Shown piece after piece: positions 9,585 through 17,980 of a DNA stretch of 64,000 nucleotides (within the stretch, counting starts at the first letter, position 1; each line of letters opens with the position of its first letter). The position numbers and the translations under genes were made by a program. The notes below the pieces were generated by a model. The model saw nothing but the letters and a program-made list of their open reading frames with translations. It did not search any database and was not told where the DNA came from. This stretch comes from Mesorhizobium sp. PAMC28654 (lineage in GTDB: Bacteria > Pseudomonadota > Alphaproteobacteria > Rhizobiales > Rhizobiaceae). The stretch is from positions 6,247,001 through 6,311,000 of the forward strand of contig NZ_CP085135.1 in NCBI RefSeq assembly GCF_020616515.1. Direction: 5' to 3'.

Positions 9585-11832
9585 ACTCAGCCTGAACCAG
9601 CAACCCGCCCACACACGACAGGGCTCCAGCATCGGCCAGCCGCTGACCCGCCGTGATGGCTTTCTCAAGGTCACCGGTGCCGCCCGCTACGCCGCCGACA
9701 ACCATCCGCCCGGCATGTTCTACGCGGTGCTGGCCGTCAGCAGCATAGCGCGGGGCCGCGTCGTCTCGCTGGATGTCGAGGCGGCCAAGGCGCACAAGGG
9801 CGTGGTCGAGGTAATGACGCCGCAAAACCGGCCGGCGCTCGCCGTCGATCCCGATGCCAAGGACCATCCGTTCATGTTCCGGATGGACCTCCTGCAGAAC
9901 GACGGGGTCCGCTATCCCAACCAGTCGATTGCCGTGGTGATCGCCGAGACGCTGGAGGCGGCGACCGAAGGCGCGGTGCTGCTGTCGCCGCGCTATGAGG
10001 TGCTGCCGGCGCGCGTCGGTCTCGACGGCGCCGAGAGTTTCGTGCCTGGCGGTGTCGGCGTCGGCAACCCGGCGGTGCACCACAAGGGCGATGTCGAGGC
10101 CGGACTGAAATCGGCGGCGACGCGCATCGAAGCGACCTACGAAACGCCGGCCCAGTATCACAACGCGATGGAGCCGCACGCGATCGTCGCCGCCTGGGAC
10201 GGCAACAGGCTGTCGATCGACACGCCCAGCCAGGGCCTTGCCATGGCTCAGGGCCGCATCGCCGGCCTGTTTGGCATCGCGCCGGAAAACATCCATATTC
10301 GCAGCCCCTTCCTGGGTGGCGGTTTTGGCTCCAAGGGCATGATTTCCGGGCCGCAGGTGCTGGGCATATTGGCGGCGCGTCTCGTCGGCCGTCCGGTCAA
10401 GCTGGTGCTGCGGCGCGAGCAGATGTACGGACCTGTCGGCCATCGCGCGCCGACCCGCCAGACCTTGCGCATGGGCATGGACGGCGAGGGGCGGCTGACG
10501 GCGATCGACCATCACGCCAAGACCGCGTCGAGCACTTTCGACGATTTCTTCGAGCCGGCGGCGGATGCCTCGCACACGCTCTATGCCAGCCCGGCGATCA
10601 CCACCTCGCACGAGGCGGTGCGTCTCGACACCGGCACGCCGCTGTTCATGCGCGCGCCCGGCGAAGCCGCCGGGTCGATCGCGCTGGAGAGCGCCATCGA
10701 CGAGGCGGCGGAAGCCTGCGGCATGGACCCGCTGGAGTTCCGGCTGCGCAACTATGCCGAGGTCGAGCCGATGACCGGCAAGCCATTCTCCTCCAAGGCG
10801 CTGCGCGAATGCTATGCGCGGGGCGCGGTGCATTTCGGCTGGATGGGCCGGCCGCTCGAGCCGCGCCGGATGCGCGACAAGGATGGTTTCCTCACCGGCT
10901 GGGGCATGGGCACGGCGACATTCCCGGCGCTCATGTTCCAGGCCGAGGCGCGCGCGGTGCTGCGGGCCGATGGCAGCGGCCTGATGGAAACCGGCGCGCA
11001 GGACATGGGGCAGGGCGCCTGGACCGCCTTCGCCCAGATCGCCGCCGACGGGCTGGGGCTCGACATCGACGACGTCGATTTCAGGGCTGGCAGTTCCGAC
11101 CTGCCCAATGCCGGCATTGCTGGCGGCTCGGGCCACACGGCGACGGCCGGCATGGCGATCCACAATGCGGGTGCCGCCGTCATCGCCAAGCTCGCCGATC
11201 TCGCCACCGGCAACGAGGCCTCGCCGCTGTTCGGCGCTGGCAATGAGGGTGTCTTGGCGCGCAATGGCCGGCTCTATCGACGTGACGATGAAAGCCGTAG
11301 CGAAAGCTATGGCGAGATCCTCGCCCGCGCCGGTCTCAAGGAGATCGAGGGCCGTGGCAAGAGTGCCTCGGACCCGGCGGCGCAGGAGGTCTACGCCATG
11401 CACGCGCATGGCGCTGTCTTCGCCGAGGTCAAGGTCGATCCCGATTTCGGCCAGATCCGCGTCACCCGGCTGGTCGGTGCCTTCGCCGCCGGACGGATCG
11501 TCAATCCGCGCATGGTGCGCAGCCAGTATTTTGGCGGCATGATCTGGGGCGTCTCCTTCGCGCTGCTCGAAGAAGCCGTCACCGACCAGCGCACTGGCCG
11601 CATCCAGAACGCCAACCTTGCCGAATACCACGTGCCGGTGAATGCCGACGTGCCGTCGGTGGAGGCGCTGCTGATCGACGAGCACGACCCTTACGTCAAC
11701 GCGCTGGGCATCAAGGGCGTCGGCGAGATCGGCATCACCGGCACCGCCGGCGCCATCGCCAACGCGGTCTGGCACGCGACTGGCGTGCGGCCGAGGCGCT
11801 TTCCGATCCGCATCGAGGATGTGATGGGGTGA
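9574..11832 (+). CDS. Aldehyde oxidoreductase, molybdenum cofactor-binding subunit (PaoC-like)
   Basis: A 752-residue catalytic subunit. Motifs of the xanthine-oxidase family are in order: the N-terminal hammerhead domain (about 25-150), GGGFGSKGMISGP near 249, RAPGEAAGSIALESAIDEA near 358, ETGAQDMGQGAWTAFAQIA near 472 and the glutamate-bearing GVGEIGITGTAGAIANAVW near 715. The glutamate in GVGEIG is the base expected to activate the Mo-bound water. With the two preceding subunits it forms a complete three-subunit aldehyde oxidase. The substrate range cannot be read, but the aromatic-aldehyde PaoABC enzyme is the closest pattern. Maturation genes are not in the window. Confidence 0.92.
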   Translation: MTLELSLNQQPAHTRQGSSIGQPLTRRDGFLKVTGAARYAADNHPPGMFYAVLAVSSIARGRVVSLDVEAAKAHKGVVEVMTPQNRPALAVDPDAKDHPFMFRMDLLQNDGVRYPNQSIAVVIAETLEAATEGAVLLSPRYEVLPARVGLDGAESFVPGGVGVGNPAVHHKGDVEAGLKSAATRIEATYETPAQYHNAMEPHAIVAAWDGNRLSIDTPSQGLAMAQGRIAGLFGIAPENIHIRSPFLGGGFGSKGMISGPQVLGILAARLVGRPVKLVLRREQMYGPVGHRAPTRQTLRMGMDGEGRLTAIDHHAKTASSTFDDFFEPAADASHTLYASPAITTSHEAVRLDTGTPLFMRAPGEAAGSIALESAIDEAAEACGMDPLEFRLRNYAEVEPMTGKPFSSKALRECYARGAVHFGWMGRPLEPRRMRDKDGFLTGWGMGTATFPALMFQAEARAVLRADGSGLMETGAQDMGQGAWTAFAQIAADGLGLDIDDVDFRAGSSDLPNAGIAGGSGHTATAGMAIHNAGAAVIAKLADLATGNEASPLFGAGNEGVLARNGRLYRRDDESRSESYGEILARAGLKEIEGRGKSASDPAAQEVYAMHAHGAVFAEVKVDPDFGQIRVTRLVGAFAAGRIVNPRMVRSQYFGGMIWGVSFALLEEAVTDQRTGRIQNANLAEYHVPVNADVPSVEALLIDEHDPYVNALGIKGVGEIGITGTAGAIANAVWHATGVRPRRFPIRIEDVMG

Positions 11833-11928
11833 GGGCGCTCAGCGAACGGAAAGCCTCGGCTTTCCGGGCGACGAACGCCCGAACGGCCGGTGCGCCGCGC
11901 CAGGTGCGCTCACTCACCTGGCAATGGT

Positions 11929-11960
11929 CAGAAAACCCGCCTTCCAAGGCGGGTTTTCTG
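11929..11960 (+). terminator. Rho-independent terminator after the oxidoreductase operon
   Basis: A perfect 13-bp stem (CAGAAAACCCGCC / GGCGGGTTTTCTG) around TTCCAA, with T-rich tracts in either direction, so it can serve both the plus-strand operon and the convergent small gene ending at 11978. A second hairpin (GCCAGGTG / CACCTGGC, 11899-11922) lies just before it. Confidence 0.8.
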
Positions 11961-11977
11961 TAGCGGCCAAATCGACA

Positions 11978-12208
11978 TCACTGATGGTGCTCGTGCTTGG
12001 CTGGCTCATAGAGATAGATGATTTGAGGAGGGTTTCCGGGCACCGGAAGCTGCCAGGCCTTCGCCTTGAGCCTCCCGCCGTCGTTGCTCTCCTTGAGGTT
12101 GTGCTTCAGAGCCTTCTTGGCTGCGGCAACCGCGCTGGCGGCCTCGACCTCGATTGGCTCGCCCGATGCTCCCATGAGCGTCATTTCCTCCACGAACCAC
12201 TTGGCCAA
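11978..12208 (-). CDS. Conserved hypothetical protein, 76 aa
   Basis: A small protein beginning MAKWFVEEMTLMGASGEPIE and ending in a histidine-rich tail (PAKHEHHQ). There is no signal peptide or membrane segment. An alanine-rich helix (VEAASAVAAAKKALKHNL, about 21-38) is followed by a mixed beta region. The part encoded by about 12106-12196 is repeated as a decayed copy 700 bases upstream (about 12810-12896), so the gene belongs to a small duplicated family. I do not recognise a function. Confidence 0.6.
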   Translation of the reverse strand: MAKWFVEEMTLMGASGEPIEVEAASAVAAAKKALKHNLKESNDGGRLKAKAWQLPVPGNPPQIIYLYEPAKHEHHQ

Positions 12209-12259
12209 GTCAGGTCTCCAGTAAATTTGCGCGATGCTGTCCCAAGGAAGCAGGTAGCT

Positions 12260-12694
12260 TCAAGACGGCAGAGTCCAACTATACGCTGTTACCTGGCCAA
12301 AGTCGGTTGCACATCTGGGGCAGATCTTTGGTCTCCCTGGCCGATATGGCTCAACCAGTCGGAGGAGATGACCTTTCTGTTCACACACAGGACAAAAGGG
12401 AAGGCCAACGGGCCTATCTGAGTCCTCGGCTTTTTCGTAAGTGTAGCCGTTCAAGCGAATGGTGCGATCAGCGCGATATGCAAACAAGGCAGCCAGCCGC
12501 GCTATCTCTTGCTCCTTGGCTCTAATGACTTCGCCGGCGTCGATTACCCCTAACCTCGCGTCAGCCAGCGCCCCTGAAATGTCGGCGATCTTGAGCCTTA
12601 GTTCGGCCTTGTCGAATTGGCCGTCTATCTCGCGAAGATCCTTCACCACCCCAAGCGCCGCTGCCAGCGCTGATAGTGTGCCTGCAATATCCAT
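12260..12694 (-). CDS. Hypothetical protein with a C-terminal zinc-ribbon-like pair of CxxC motifs
   Basis: A 144-residue protein. The ATG at 12694 is chosen because GGAGGG lies 5 bases upstream. The N-terminal half is a long amphipathic helix suited to coiled-coil pairing (LREIDGQFDKAELRLKIADI and on to about residue 85). The C-terminal part holds FCPVCEQKGH and KICPRCATDF, about 30 residues apart, a likely zinc ribbon. It lies between the two copies of the 76-aa gene family. The architecture resembles small phage- or element-borne sensors, but no family is recognised. Confidence 0.6.
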   Translation of the reverse strand: MDIAGTLSALAAALGVVKDLREIDGQFDKAELRLKIADISGALADARLGVIDAGEVIRAKEQEIARLAALFAYRADRTIRLNGYTYEKAEDSDRPVGLPFCPVCEQKGHLLRLVEPYRPGRPKICPRCATDFGQVTAYSWTLPS

Positions 12695-12799
12695 TTCTCC
12701 CTCCGGCGTAAGGTGAGCAACAAACCACCAACCCTGCGGCAAGTCGAGTGGGGTACAAACCAGTGAACGCTAGGCAGCGTTCCAACCGCTACCCGCCCT

Positions 12800-12896
12800 G
12801 TGGTGCCGCCGAGGGCCTTCCTGGCTGCGGCAACCGCGCTGGCGGCTTCGACCTCGATCGGCTCGCCCGAGGCTCCCATAAGCGTCATTCCCTACG
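12800..12896 (-). pseudogene. Decayed partial copy of the 76-aa gene at 11978-12208
   Basis: About 90 bases here match 12106-12196 closely. Both encode MTLMGASGEPIEVEAASAVA followed by AARKAL or AAKKAL. The conserved block lacks the MAKWFVEE start of the intact gene and runs into unrelated sequence after about 26 residues. It is therefore a remnant of a tandem duplication, with the zinc-ribbon gene now between the copies. Confidence 0.6.
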
Positions 12897-12933
12897 GGAT
12901 CATCCGCATGGCAGGCAACCAGCCTGGTCGGGA

Positions 12934-13359
12934 CTATTGTTCGTAAGTGTATGAGGCGCACATCTCGTCATCACTCGACGGTGCTTCATCGCCGGTGAAA
13001 ACAGCGATAACCGAGCCGCTTTCTCCTGAAGCCCAGTTCGCTATGAATGTCACCGCGCCGGAACCGCAAAGGCGGTTGCCATTTTCGAGTTTGGGGTCGC
13101 GCGGCCGGCTGACGCGATAGACGGAGGCCGGAACATCCTCGCCGTCGACACTGAAATGGTCGTTGACGAGGCCCGAGAATTTGAGCGTTTCGCCGTTCGC
13201 GAATGTTATGCCGAAATCATCGAATTGAATGTCACCTGTCACGCCCATGGCCGTGCCGCTGACTGCCGTATAGGAATCCTCATCGGTGTAGGCCGAGGCA
13301 ACGCCGATGGGCGCGACAGAGACAATGGCAGCCACCAGGCCACCGCGAACAAGTTTCAT
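12934..13359 (-). CDS. Secreted hypothetical protein, 141 aa
   Basis: Begins MKLVRGGLVAAIVSVAPIGV and has a signal peptide likely cleaved after ASA, before YTDEDSY. The mature part is acidic and beta-rich (DDFGITFANGETLKFSGLV), with two late cysteines (NRLCGSGAV and DEMCASYTYEQ) that could pair as a disulfide in the periplasm. The start at 13359 is preferred over one 19 codons earlier because it puts the hydrophobic leader at the N-terminus. No function recognised. Confidence 0.62.
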   Translation of the reverse strand: MKLVRGGLVAAIVSVAPIGVASAYTDEDSYTAVSGTAMGVTGDIQFDDFGITFANGETLKFSGLVNDHFSVDGEDVPASVYRVSRPRDPKLENGNRLCGSGAVTFIANWASGESGSVIAVFTGDEAPSSDDEMCASYTYEQ

Positions 13360-13450
13360 ATTTCCCCCAAGCGCAAGACACTGGAATCGTGTCCGCGAAG
13401 CTCTAGAGCAGTTCATCGTTTCACGGAAACGCCGAACCGCTCCATCTCAT

Positions 13451-13507
13451 TGTTTTGACGCAATTCCGGACGGAAAACCGTTTAACACTTTTCCTGGAAT
13501 TGCTCGG
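13451..13507. repeat. Dispersed intergenic repeat, family A
   Basis: Contains GACGCAATTCC, GACGGAAAACCGTTT and ACACTTTTCC before AATTGCTC, an imperfect palindrome around the ACCG core. A second copy with the same order lies at about 59404-59455. The homologous block may begin further upstream, near 13398. It is non-coding. Confidence 0.6.
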
Positions 13508-13585
13508 GATGCGATTGATGGTCGAAACAGTGATTTCGGCATGCCGCGAGGGCGATGGGCTTGAGCGACTGCCGGCCAGTAAGCG

Positions 13586-13906
13586 TTACTGCCTTGCGCC
13601 CGAGAACGATGGCTTTACGAATTTGCCAGTCCCGTGGGTATCGCCACTCACAGCGACGGGCTGTGCGGCGCCTGGGGTGGCGGCGTTGCCGGAACCAATG
13701 CTGCTCAACGGTTCTGGAGCGGGTTTGCCTTCCTGTTCCTTGAAATAAAGGGAAGGATCGATGGTCTGATTTTCACTGTCTCCAAAAAAGACAAAAGACG
13801 GCCATTTGCCGTCGGCCTTCGATTGGGCACCGAACGCGGGAAAGCAGGCGCCGCAGAATGCCGCCAAGACAAGAAGGGATTTTCGCATTTTAGCTGTCGC
13901 TTTCAT
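13586..13906 (-). CDS. Secreted hypothetical protein, about 106 aa
   Basis: Begins MKATAKMRKSLLVLAAFCGA with a signal peptide probably cleaved near AFGA. The mature protein is short, polar and rich in Gly, Pro and Ser (PEPLSSIGSGNAATPGAAQP), so largely disordered. An internal start (MRKSLL at 13888) is an alternative. The frame is open upstream without a leader-like sequence. No recognisable family; probably periplasmic. Confidence 0.5.
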   Translation of the reverse strand: MKATAKMRKSLLVLAAFCGACFPAFGAQSKADGKWPSFVFFGDSENQTIDPSLYFKEQEGKPAPEPLSSIGSGNAATPGAAQPVAVSGDTHGTGKFVKPSFSGARQ

Positions 13907-14230
13907 AATAGGGCGACTGATAGCAAGCATTGATCGCGGATGCGTTAAGCGGCACCCGAAGAATTTAACGATCACTCGGCCCAGCCCGAACCTCGCCGGG
14001 AGATTGGCCTACATCAACGCTTTCGCCCAATGAGCGCTGCCTTTGACCGCGAAGCTGCCCATCACCATATGATTCCTGCCTGATGACGATTGTCCTCCAA
14101 GAGGCGCAGTCATGATCGTTTCCATGGATTGCCGGCCAACGGTCCCCGCAAGGGGCCCGATTGACGCCCTTTGCGACACTTGCCGCGGCATTGCGCGACC
14201 CGATGAGGTCGCGCCAACGGAGTGACGATC

Positions 14231-15082
14231 ATGAACCCCATCACCTTTTTCCTCACCACGGTCTTCGGCCTCTTGGGCATCGGTCTCGGCGCCACGACGA
14301 GCCCGTGGCTCGGCGCGCCCTTCATCATCATCGCGCTGCTCATCGCGGCAGCGCTGAAGATGGCCAACACCTGGCAGAAATTCGTCGTCCTGCGCGCCGG
14401 CAACCTGCAGGGCGTCAGGGGGCCCGGGCTGTTCCTGATCATTCCGGTCATCGACAATGTCGTGGCGGTGATCGACGAGCGCATCCAGACCATGGCCTTC
14501 AACGCCGAGCAGGCGCTGACCAAGGACACGGTCCCGGTCAATGTCGATGCGATCATCTTCTGGCATGTCCATGATGCCCGCCAGGCAGCGCTCGAGATCA
14601 CCAATTATCGGGAAGCGATCGACCGGGTCGCCCAGACATCGCTGCGCGAGATGATCGGCTCGTCGATGCTGTCGTCGCTGTTGTCCGACCGCAAGGCGGC
14701 CGACGAGCATCTGCGCGATGTCATCGGCCTCAAGACCACCCAGTGGGGCGTCACGGTGATGTCGGTCGAGATCCGCGACGTGGCCATCCCCGTTGCATTA
14801 CAGGATGCGATGTCGCGCCAGGCACAGGCCGAGCGGGAGAAGCAGGCGCGTGTCATCCTCGGTTCCGCCGAAGCGGAAGTCGCCGGCAAGTTCGTCGAGG
14901 CGGCCACCATCTATGCCGGCAATCCGGCGGCGCTGCAGCTGCGCGCCATGAACATCATCTACGAGACGACGAAGGAACGCGGCGCCACGATCCTCATCCC
15001 TACCGCCATGGTTGACAGCCTGAACCCGCCCGGCGCCCTAGTGCGCGCCGGTCAAGCGGCTGCGCTCAAGGGTGCGGCTTAA
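14231..15082 (+). CDS. SPFH/band 7 (slipin-like) membrane protein
   Basis: A 283-residue stomatin/prohibitin-type protein. Two N-terminal hydrophobic segments (about 4-20 and 28-43) precede the SPFH domain, which has the characteristic LRAGNLQGVRGPGLFLIIPV, the ERIQTMAFNAEQALTKDTVP strand region and the slipin-like REMIGSSMLSSLLSDR. An amphipathic helix follows (DAMSRQAQAEREKQARVILG). Such proteins oligomerise in membrane microdomains. The usual NfeD partner gene is not adjacent. An in-frame GTG 9 bases upstream is an alternative start. Confidence 0.85.
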   Translation: MNPITFFLTTVFGLLGIGLGATTSPWLGAPFIIIALLIAAALKMANTWQKFVVLRAGNLQGVRGPGLFLIIPVIDNVVAVIDERIQTMAFNAEQALTKDTVPVNVDAIIFWHVHDARQAALEITNYREAIDRVAQTSLREMIGSSMLSSLLSDRKAADEHLRDVIGLKTTQWGVTVMSVEIRDVAIPVALQDAMSRQAQAEREKQARVILGSAEAEVAGKFVEAATIYAGNPAALQLRAMNIIYETTKERGATILIPTAMVDSLNPPGALVRAGQAAALKGAA

Positions 15083-15103
15083 AGCGAGCCGGCAAGGCCC
15101 GGC

Positions 15104-16180
15104 CTATTGGGCGACCGCGACCTGCGGCCGCAATCTGTTGATCTGGGCGAGCAGTTCGGCACTGCGTGCATCTGCGTTGGCGCGGATGCCATCGTGAGAC
15201 TGAAACGACATAAGTCTGGTCTGCATTGAATCATGTACCGCTTGGCTGGCGTCCAGTCGATCAGCCAGTCCGGCATCGGTTGGCGTCGCAGAGGCGAGAG
15301 AACGCGTCGTGCATAGCGTGACGTTGGTGTAGTTCTGCATCTCCCTCCTCATGTTCGCATCCGTCAGTGGCTTGGCTTCAGGCGACAGGTTGTCGATGAA
15401 GTCCGCCAGGATGTTGGCTCTCTGGCAGGAAACATCGAACGAGCTTTTCCTGGCGAGGCCGGCCGATATCTGGTCGACCATGGCTTGGAGCTTGCTCTGG
15501 GGCGCGGTATCGAACTGCGCCAGAAGGTCATTGTCATTCTGTAGCCTGACGGCATCCAGAACACGCCTGAATTGCGGCTGCTGGGGAGCGCTCCTGAGAA
15601 AGTCAGCCGCGCTATAGACGACATCGTCCGGCACCATGTACGCCCAGACTGCCAGATCCCTCGCGACGGTTACAAAACGTTCCGCGACTCTGAGGTCCGT
15701 CTCGTTTGCCTGTCCGTTTGCCAGCCTGTTGTTGGTGTAGATCCACGCCAACCGCGCTTGCTGGTAATAAAGTATCAGCCCATCCATCCGTCTCGGATAG
15801 GGAGTGCCGAGGAACCCAAGGACCATGACCGGATTCCAGTGCTCCTTGACGAGCGCGGCAGCGAGCAAGGGTTGCGGCTGAACAAAATCCCAGAAAAACG
15901 GGACTTCGACGCTCAGCTCGAACTTGGCGAAATCAGTGGGCGGATTGTTCACCGCGACGGTCACGACACCCGACAGTTTCGACGGATCGGGAAAGCTGAA
16001 CAGTGTGACATCCCCGGTCTTTGTCCCGAGTTTGACTGCGTCATCGGCGGAAAGCTCGATGTTGGCATGTGCTGCCTCCGGGATGCCACTGGGCACAACC
16101 GGGATCGTGATTTTTCCAGCGTCCGCCGAGCCGGCGCCCAGAAGCAGTGAAATGAAACATGTTGAAAGCAGATACTTCAT
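15104..16180 (-). CDS. Exported hypothetical protein, 358 aa
   Basis: Signal peptide MKYLLSTCFISLLLGAGSADA, probably cleaved before GKITIPV. The mature region has a beta-rich N-terminal third (to about residue 110) and then a helical domain with conserved-looking aromatic pairs (LILYYQQARLAWIYTNNRLA) and three late cysteines (SCQRAN, TLCTTR). No enzyme motif is seen. Its start overlaps the stop of the upstream membrane gene (16177-16180), so the two are co-translated. It faces a divergent lipoprotein/lysozyme-like pair across an AT-rich promoter, and all four probably form one envelope-associated system. I do not recognise the family. Confidence 0.65.
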   Translation of the reverse strand: MKYLLSTCFISLLLGAGSADAGKITIPVVPSGIPEAAHANIELSADDAVKLGTKTGDVTLFSFPDPSKLSGVVTVAVNNPPTDFAKFELSVEVPFFWDFVQPQPLLAAALVKEHWNPVMVLGFLGTPYPRRMDGLILYYQQARLAWIYTNNRLANGQANETDLRVAERFVTVARDLAVWAYMVPDDVVYSAADFLRSAPQQPQFRRVLDAVRLQNDNDLLAQFDTAPQSKLQAMVDQISAGLARKSSFDVSCQRANILADFIDNLSPEAKPLTDANMRREMQNYTNVTLCTTRSLASATPTDAGLADRLDASQAVHDSMQTRLMSFQSHDGIRANADARSAELLAQINRLRPQVAVAQ

Positions 16181-16710
16181 TTTTTCAACCCCAGTAGTTG
16201 GGTCAGGTAGATCAGTTGAAAGGAAATCATTCCGGCAAAGACCGCACGCAGCAGATCAGGGTTCTTGTCGTCATTGGTCACGTCATGGACGAATTTGGAA
16301 AGCGGTGAAGATACTATGATGTTTGAAATAGTCGCCAGGACAATTCCAATGATCAGGAGGATAATGCTGATCTTTCCCGTGATGTTCAGTATCGTGAGAA
16401 CTTTCGGCGGGTTCTGCGTCGGGTCATATGCAAAGCAGACCGTCGAGACGATCAGCGGCAAAACCGCCAGTAAGGAAGAAATGAGTTGGGCACCGGAATT
16501 GGCAAGTGGCGAGGCCAGGGTGATGAAGTAGTAGTATTGCGTCTTCACGAAAAATGGACCTGGGTTGTCCGTCGTCGCCTGCACAACTAACGAGATCAAG
16601 AACAGCGCACAGGCGAGCGGCAAGAGCAAAAAAAGGGTCAGCTCTATAGCTTGAACGACCCTGCGCACGAATCTATCCGATACCAATCTATCCAATTGAT
16701 TTTCCCCCAT
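16177..16710 (-). CDS. Hypothetical integral membrane protein, 177 aa
   Basis: Four hydrophobic segments: about 20-45 (LTLFLLLPLACALFLISLVV), 62-95, 105-132 (ISIILLIIGIVLATISNIIV) and 155-172. The N-terminus is cytoplasmic and basic. A hydrophilic loop before the last segment (HDVTNDDKNPDLLRA) is the most charged part. Its stop overlaps the start of the exported protein downstream, suggesting a membrane anchor and periplasmic partner. No family recognised. Confidence 0.65.
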   Translation of the reverse strand: MGENQLDRLVSDRFVRRVVQAIELTLFLLLPLACALFLISLVVQATTDNPGPFFVKTQYYYFITLASPLANSGAQLISSLLAVLPLIVSTVCFAYDPTQNPPKVLTILNITGKISIILLIIGIVLATISNIIVSSPLSKFVHDVTNDDKNPDLLRAVFAGMISFQLIYLTQLLGLKK

Positions 16711-16881
16711 AATCTTTAGTCATATTTGACGATGATACTGATCTTTATGGCGCATAGTATGTGAGACAATTCGCTTAGGAAACAAGAATCTTTTAGGGTG
16801 GGCTTGTGTAGGGCGAATGAATTTGGTTTCATCTAAGTTATATAGAAGAACGCGAAAACGTTTTTTGATTTGGGGGCCGCC
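16711..16881. promoter_or_regulatory. AT-rich divergent promoter region
   Basis: This 171-base region between the divergent gene pairs is far richer in A and T than its surroundings, with runs such as GTTATATAG and TTTTTTGATT. For the plus strand a TTGGTT-like element near 16823 precedes TATATA near 16845, a candidate -35/-10 pair upstream of the lipoprotein start. The base composition suggests that the four-gene locus was acquired together. Confidence 0.4.
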
Positions 16882-17961
16882 ATGTACAAACATGTTTGGC
16901 GGGCATGTTTGCTTTTGCCGATTTTTGTCTTGCTGGCGGGCTGCATCGGCGGGCCTGAAAGCGTCGACAAATCCTTTACCGCAACAAGAGTGGTGTCGGA
17001 GTCGGCGAAGGTCAAAACCATTCTGAACGCGCTTGCCGTGGACGCCAATTATTCCGGTCGTTCCTATACGATGTACGACGTGACGCAGGCGGGCTTCAAT
17101 TTCGTCGACACGCAATGCATGGCCTATCTTCAGGGCCTGGCCGACCTTGACAGCAATCGGCGGGCCTTGAAGCAGACGCTCGGCGGCTTCGGCCAGACTA
17201 CCGGCGCCATACTGGGCGTGACCGGTGCCGGGGCACTGTCGATGGCCGTGGTGGCGCAGGCCTTTGGCCTGGCGCAAGGACTGACCGATGTCTACGCCGA
17301 CAGGTTCCTGCATTCGATGCCGCCGGGCTCCACGGAACAGTTCGTGCGCAAGCTGATGGATGCCTACAGGAACGGGACGGCGGACAGGCGCTCGCTCATC
17401 GACTCGGGGCCGGCGGCGTATCATGAAATCCAGAGCTATCTCCGGCTCTGCATGCCCGTGGAGATCGAGGCCCGGATCGTCGATCACATCTCCGATTCAT
17501 CCGCGATACCGGTCCCGGGCAACGGAGCCACGCAAGTGGTTGTCGGCAGCCCCGTAACCACCGAGCAGAAGGCCGTCCGGGACGCCGTCAGGCCAATCGA
17601 AAAGGCCACGGACAAGTTGCCGTCGGTGCGTCCCGTCCAAGCAGGTCTGCCCGGCGCGATAGGGACCGTGGAGAAGGGCATCGACCGATACCAGCTGAAC
17701 GAAATCCAGGCGACGTTTTGCGTGTCCGAGAAAGGCACAGGCGTCTGGGATGGTGCGACTCGAAAGGCGATATTCGACATTCTGGGCGCGGATGGGCTGA
17801 GCCCGACCAAGGATGCGCCGGTAACAAAGGCGCAGTTCGCAGCGCTGCAGAAAACACTGCTTCTCAAGCTGAGGTGCACTTTCGACAAGGACCATCCGCC
17901 TCAGAATCCCGGCGGCGTGAATTACGCCACGGTCGCCCAACTGATTAAGCATCTCCACTAA
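16882..17961 (+). CDS. Lipoprotein with a C-terminal peptidoglycan-binding-like region
   Basis: A 359-residue protein starting MYKHVWRACLLLPIFVLLAG, with a lipobox LLAGC so the cysteine is lipidated at residue 21. The central part contains a hydrophobic helix (GVTGAGALSMAVVAQAFGLA, about 113-132) unusual for a soluble lipoprotein, perhaps a membrane-interacting segment. The last 80 residues (NEIQATFCVSEKGTGVWDGA and on) have the helical spacing of peptidoglycan-binding domains. The TTG 12 bases upstream is a weaker start than the ATG at 16882. It is followed 19 bases on by the lysozyme-like gene. Confidence 0.65.
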   Translation: MYKHVWRACLLLPIFVLLAGCIGGPESVDKSFTATRVVSESAKVKTILNALAVDANYSGRSYTMYDVTQAGFNFVDTQCMAYLQGLADLDSNRRALKQTLGGFGQTTGAILGVTGAGALSMAVVAQAFGLAQGLTDVYADRFLHSMPPGSTEQFVRKLMDAYRNGTADRRSLIDSGPAAYHEIQSYLRLCMPVEIEARIVDHISDSSAIPVPGNGATQVVVGSPVTTEQKAVRDAVRPIEKATDKLPSVRPVQAGLPGAIGTVEKGIDRYQLNEIQATFCVSEKGTGVWDGATRKAIFDILGADGLSPTKDAPVTKAQFAALQKTLLLKLRCTFDKDHPPQNPGGVNYATVAQLIKHLH

Positions 17962-17980
17962 ATCATCCGTGGGAGGTAAG

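Noticed and set aside
9484..11775. A 763-codon open frame on the minus strand
   Set aside because: It mirrors the Mo subunit gene exactly, has Arg/His/Asp-rich shadow composition and no family motif. GC-rich genes commonly give such antisense frames.
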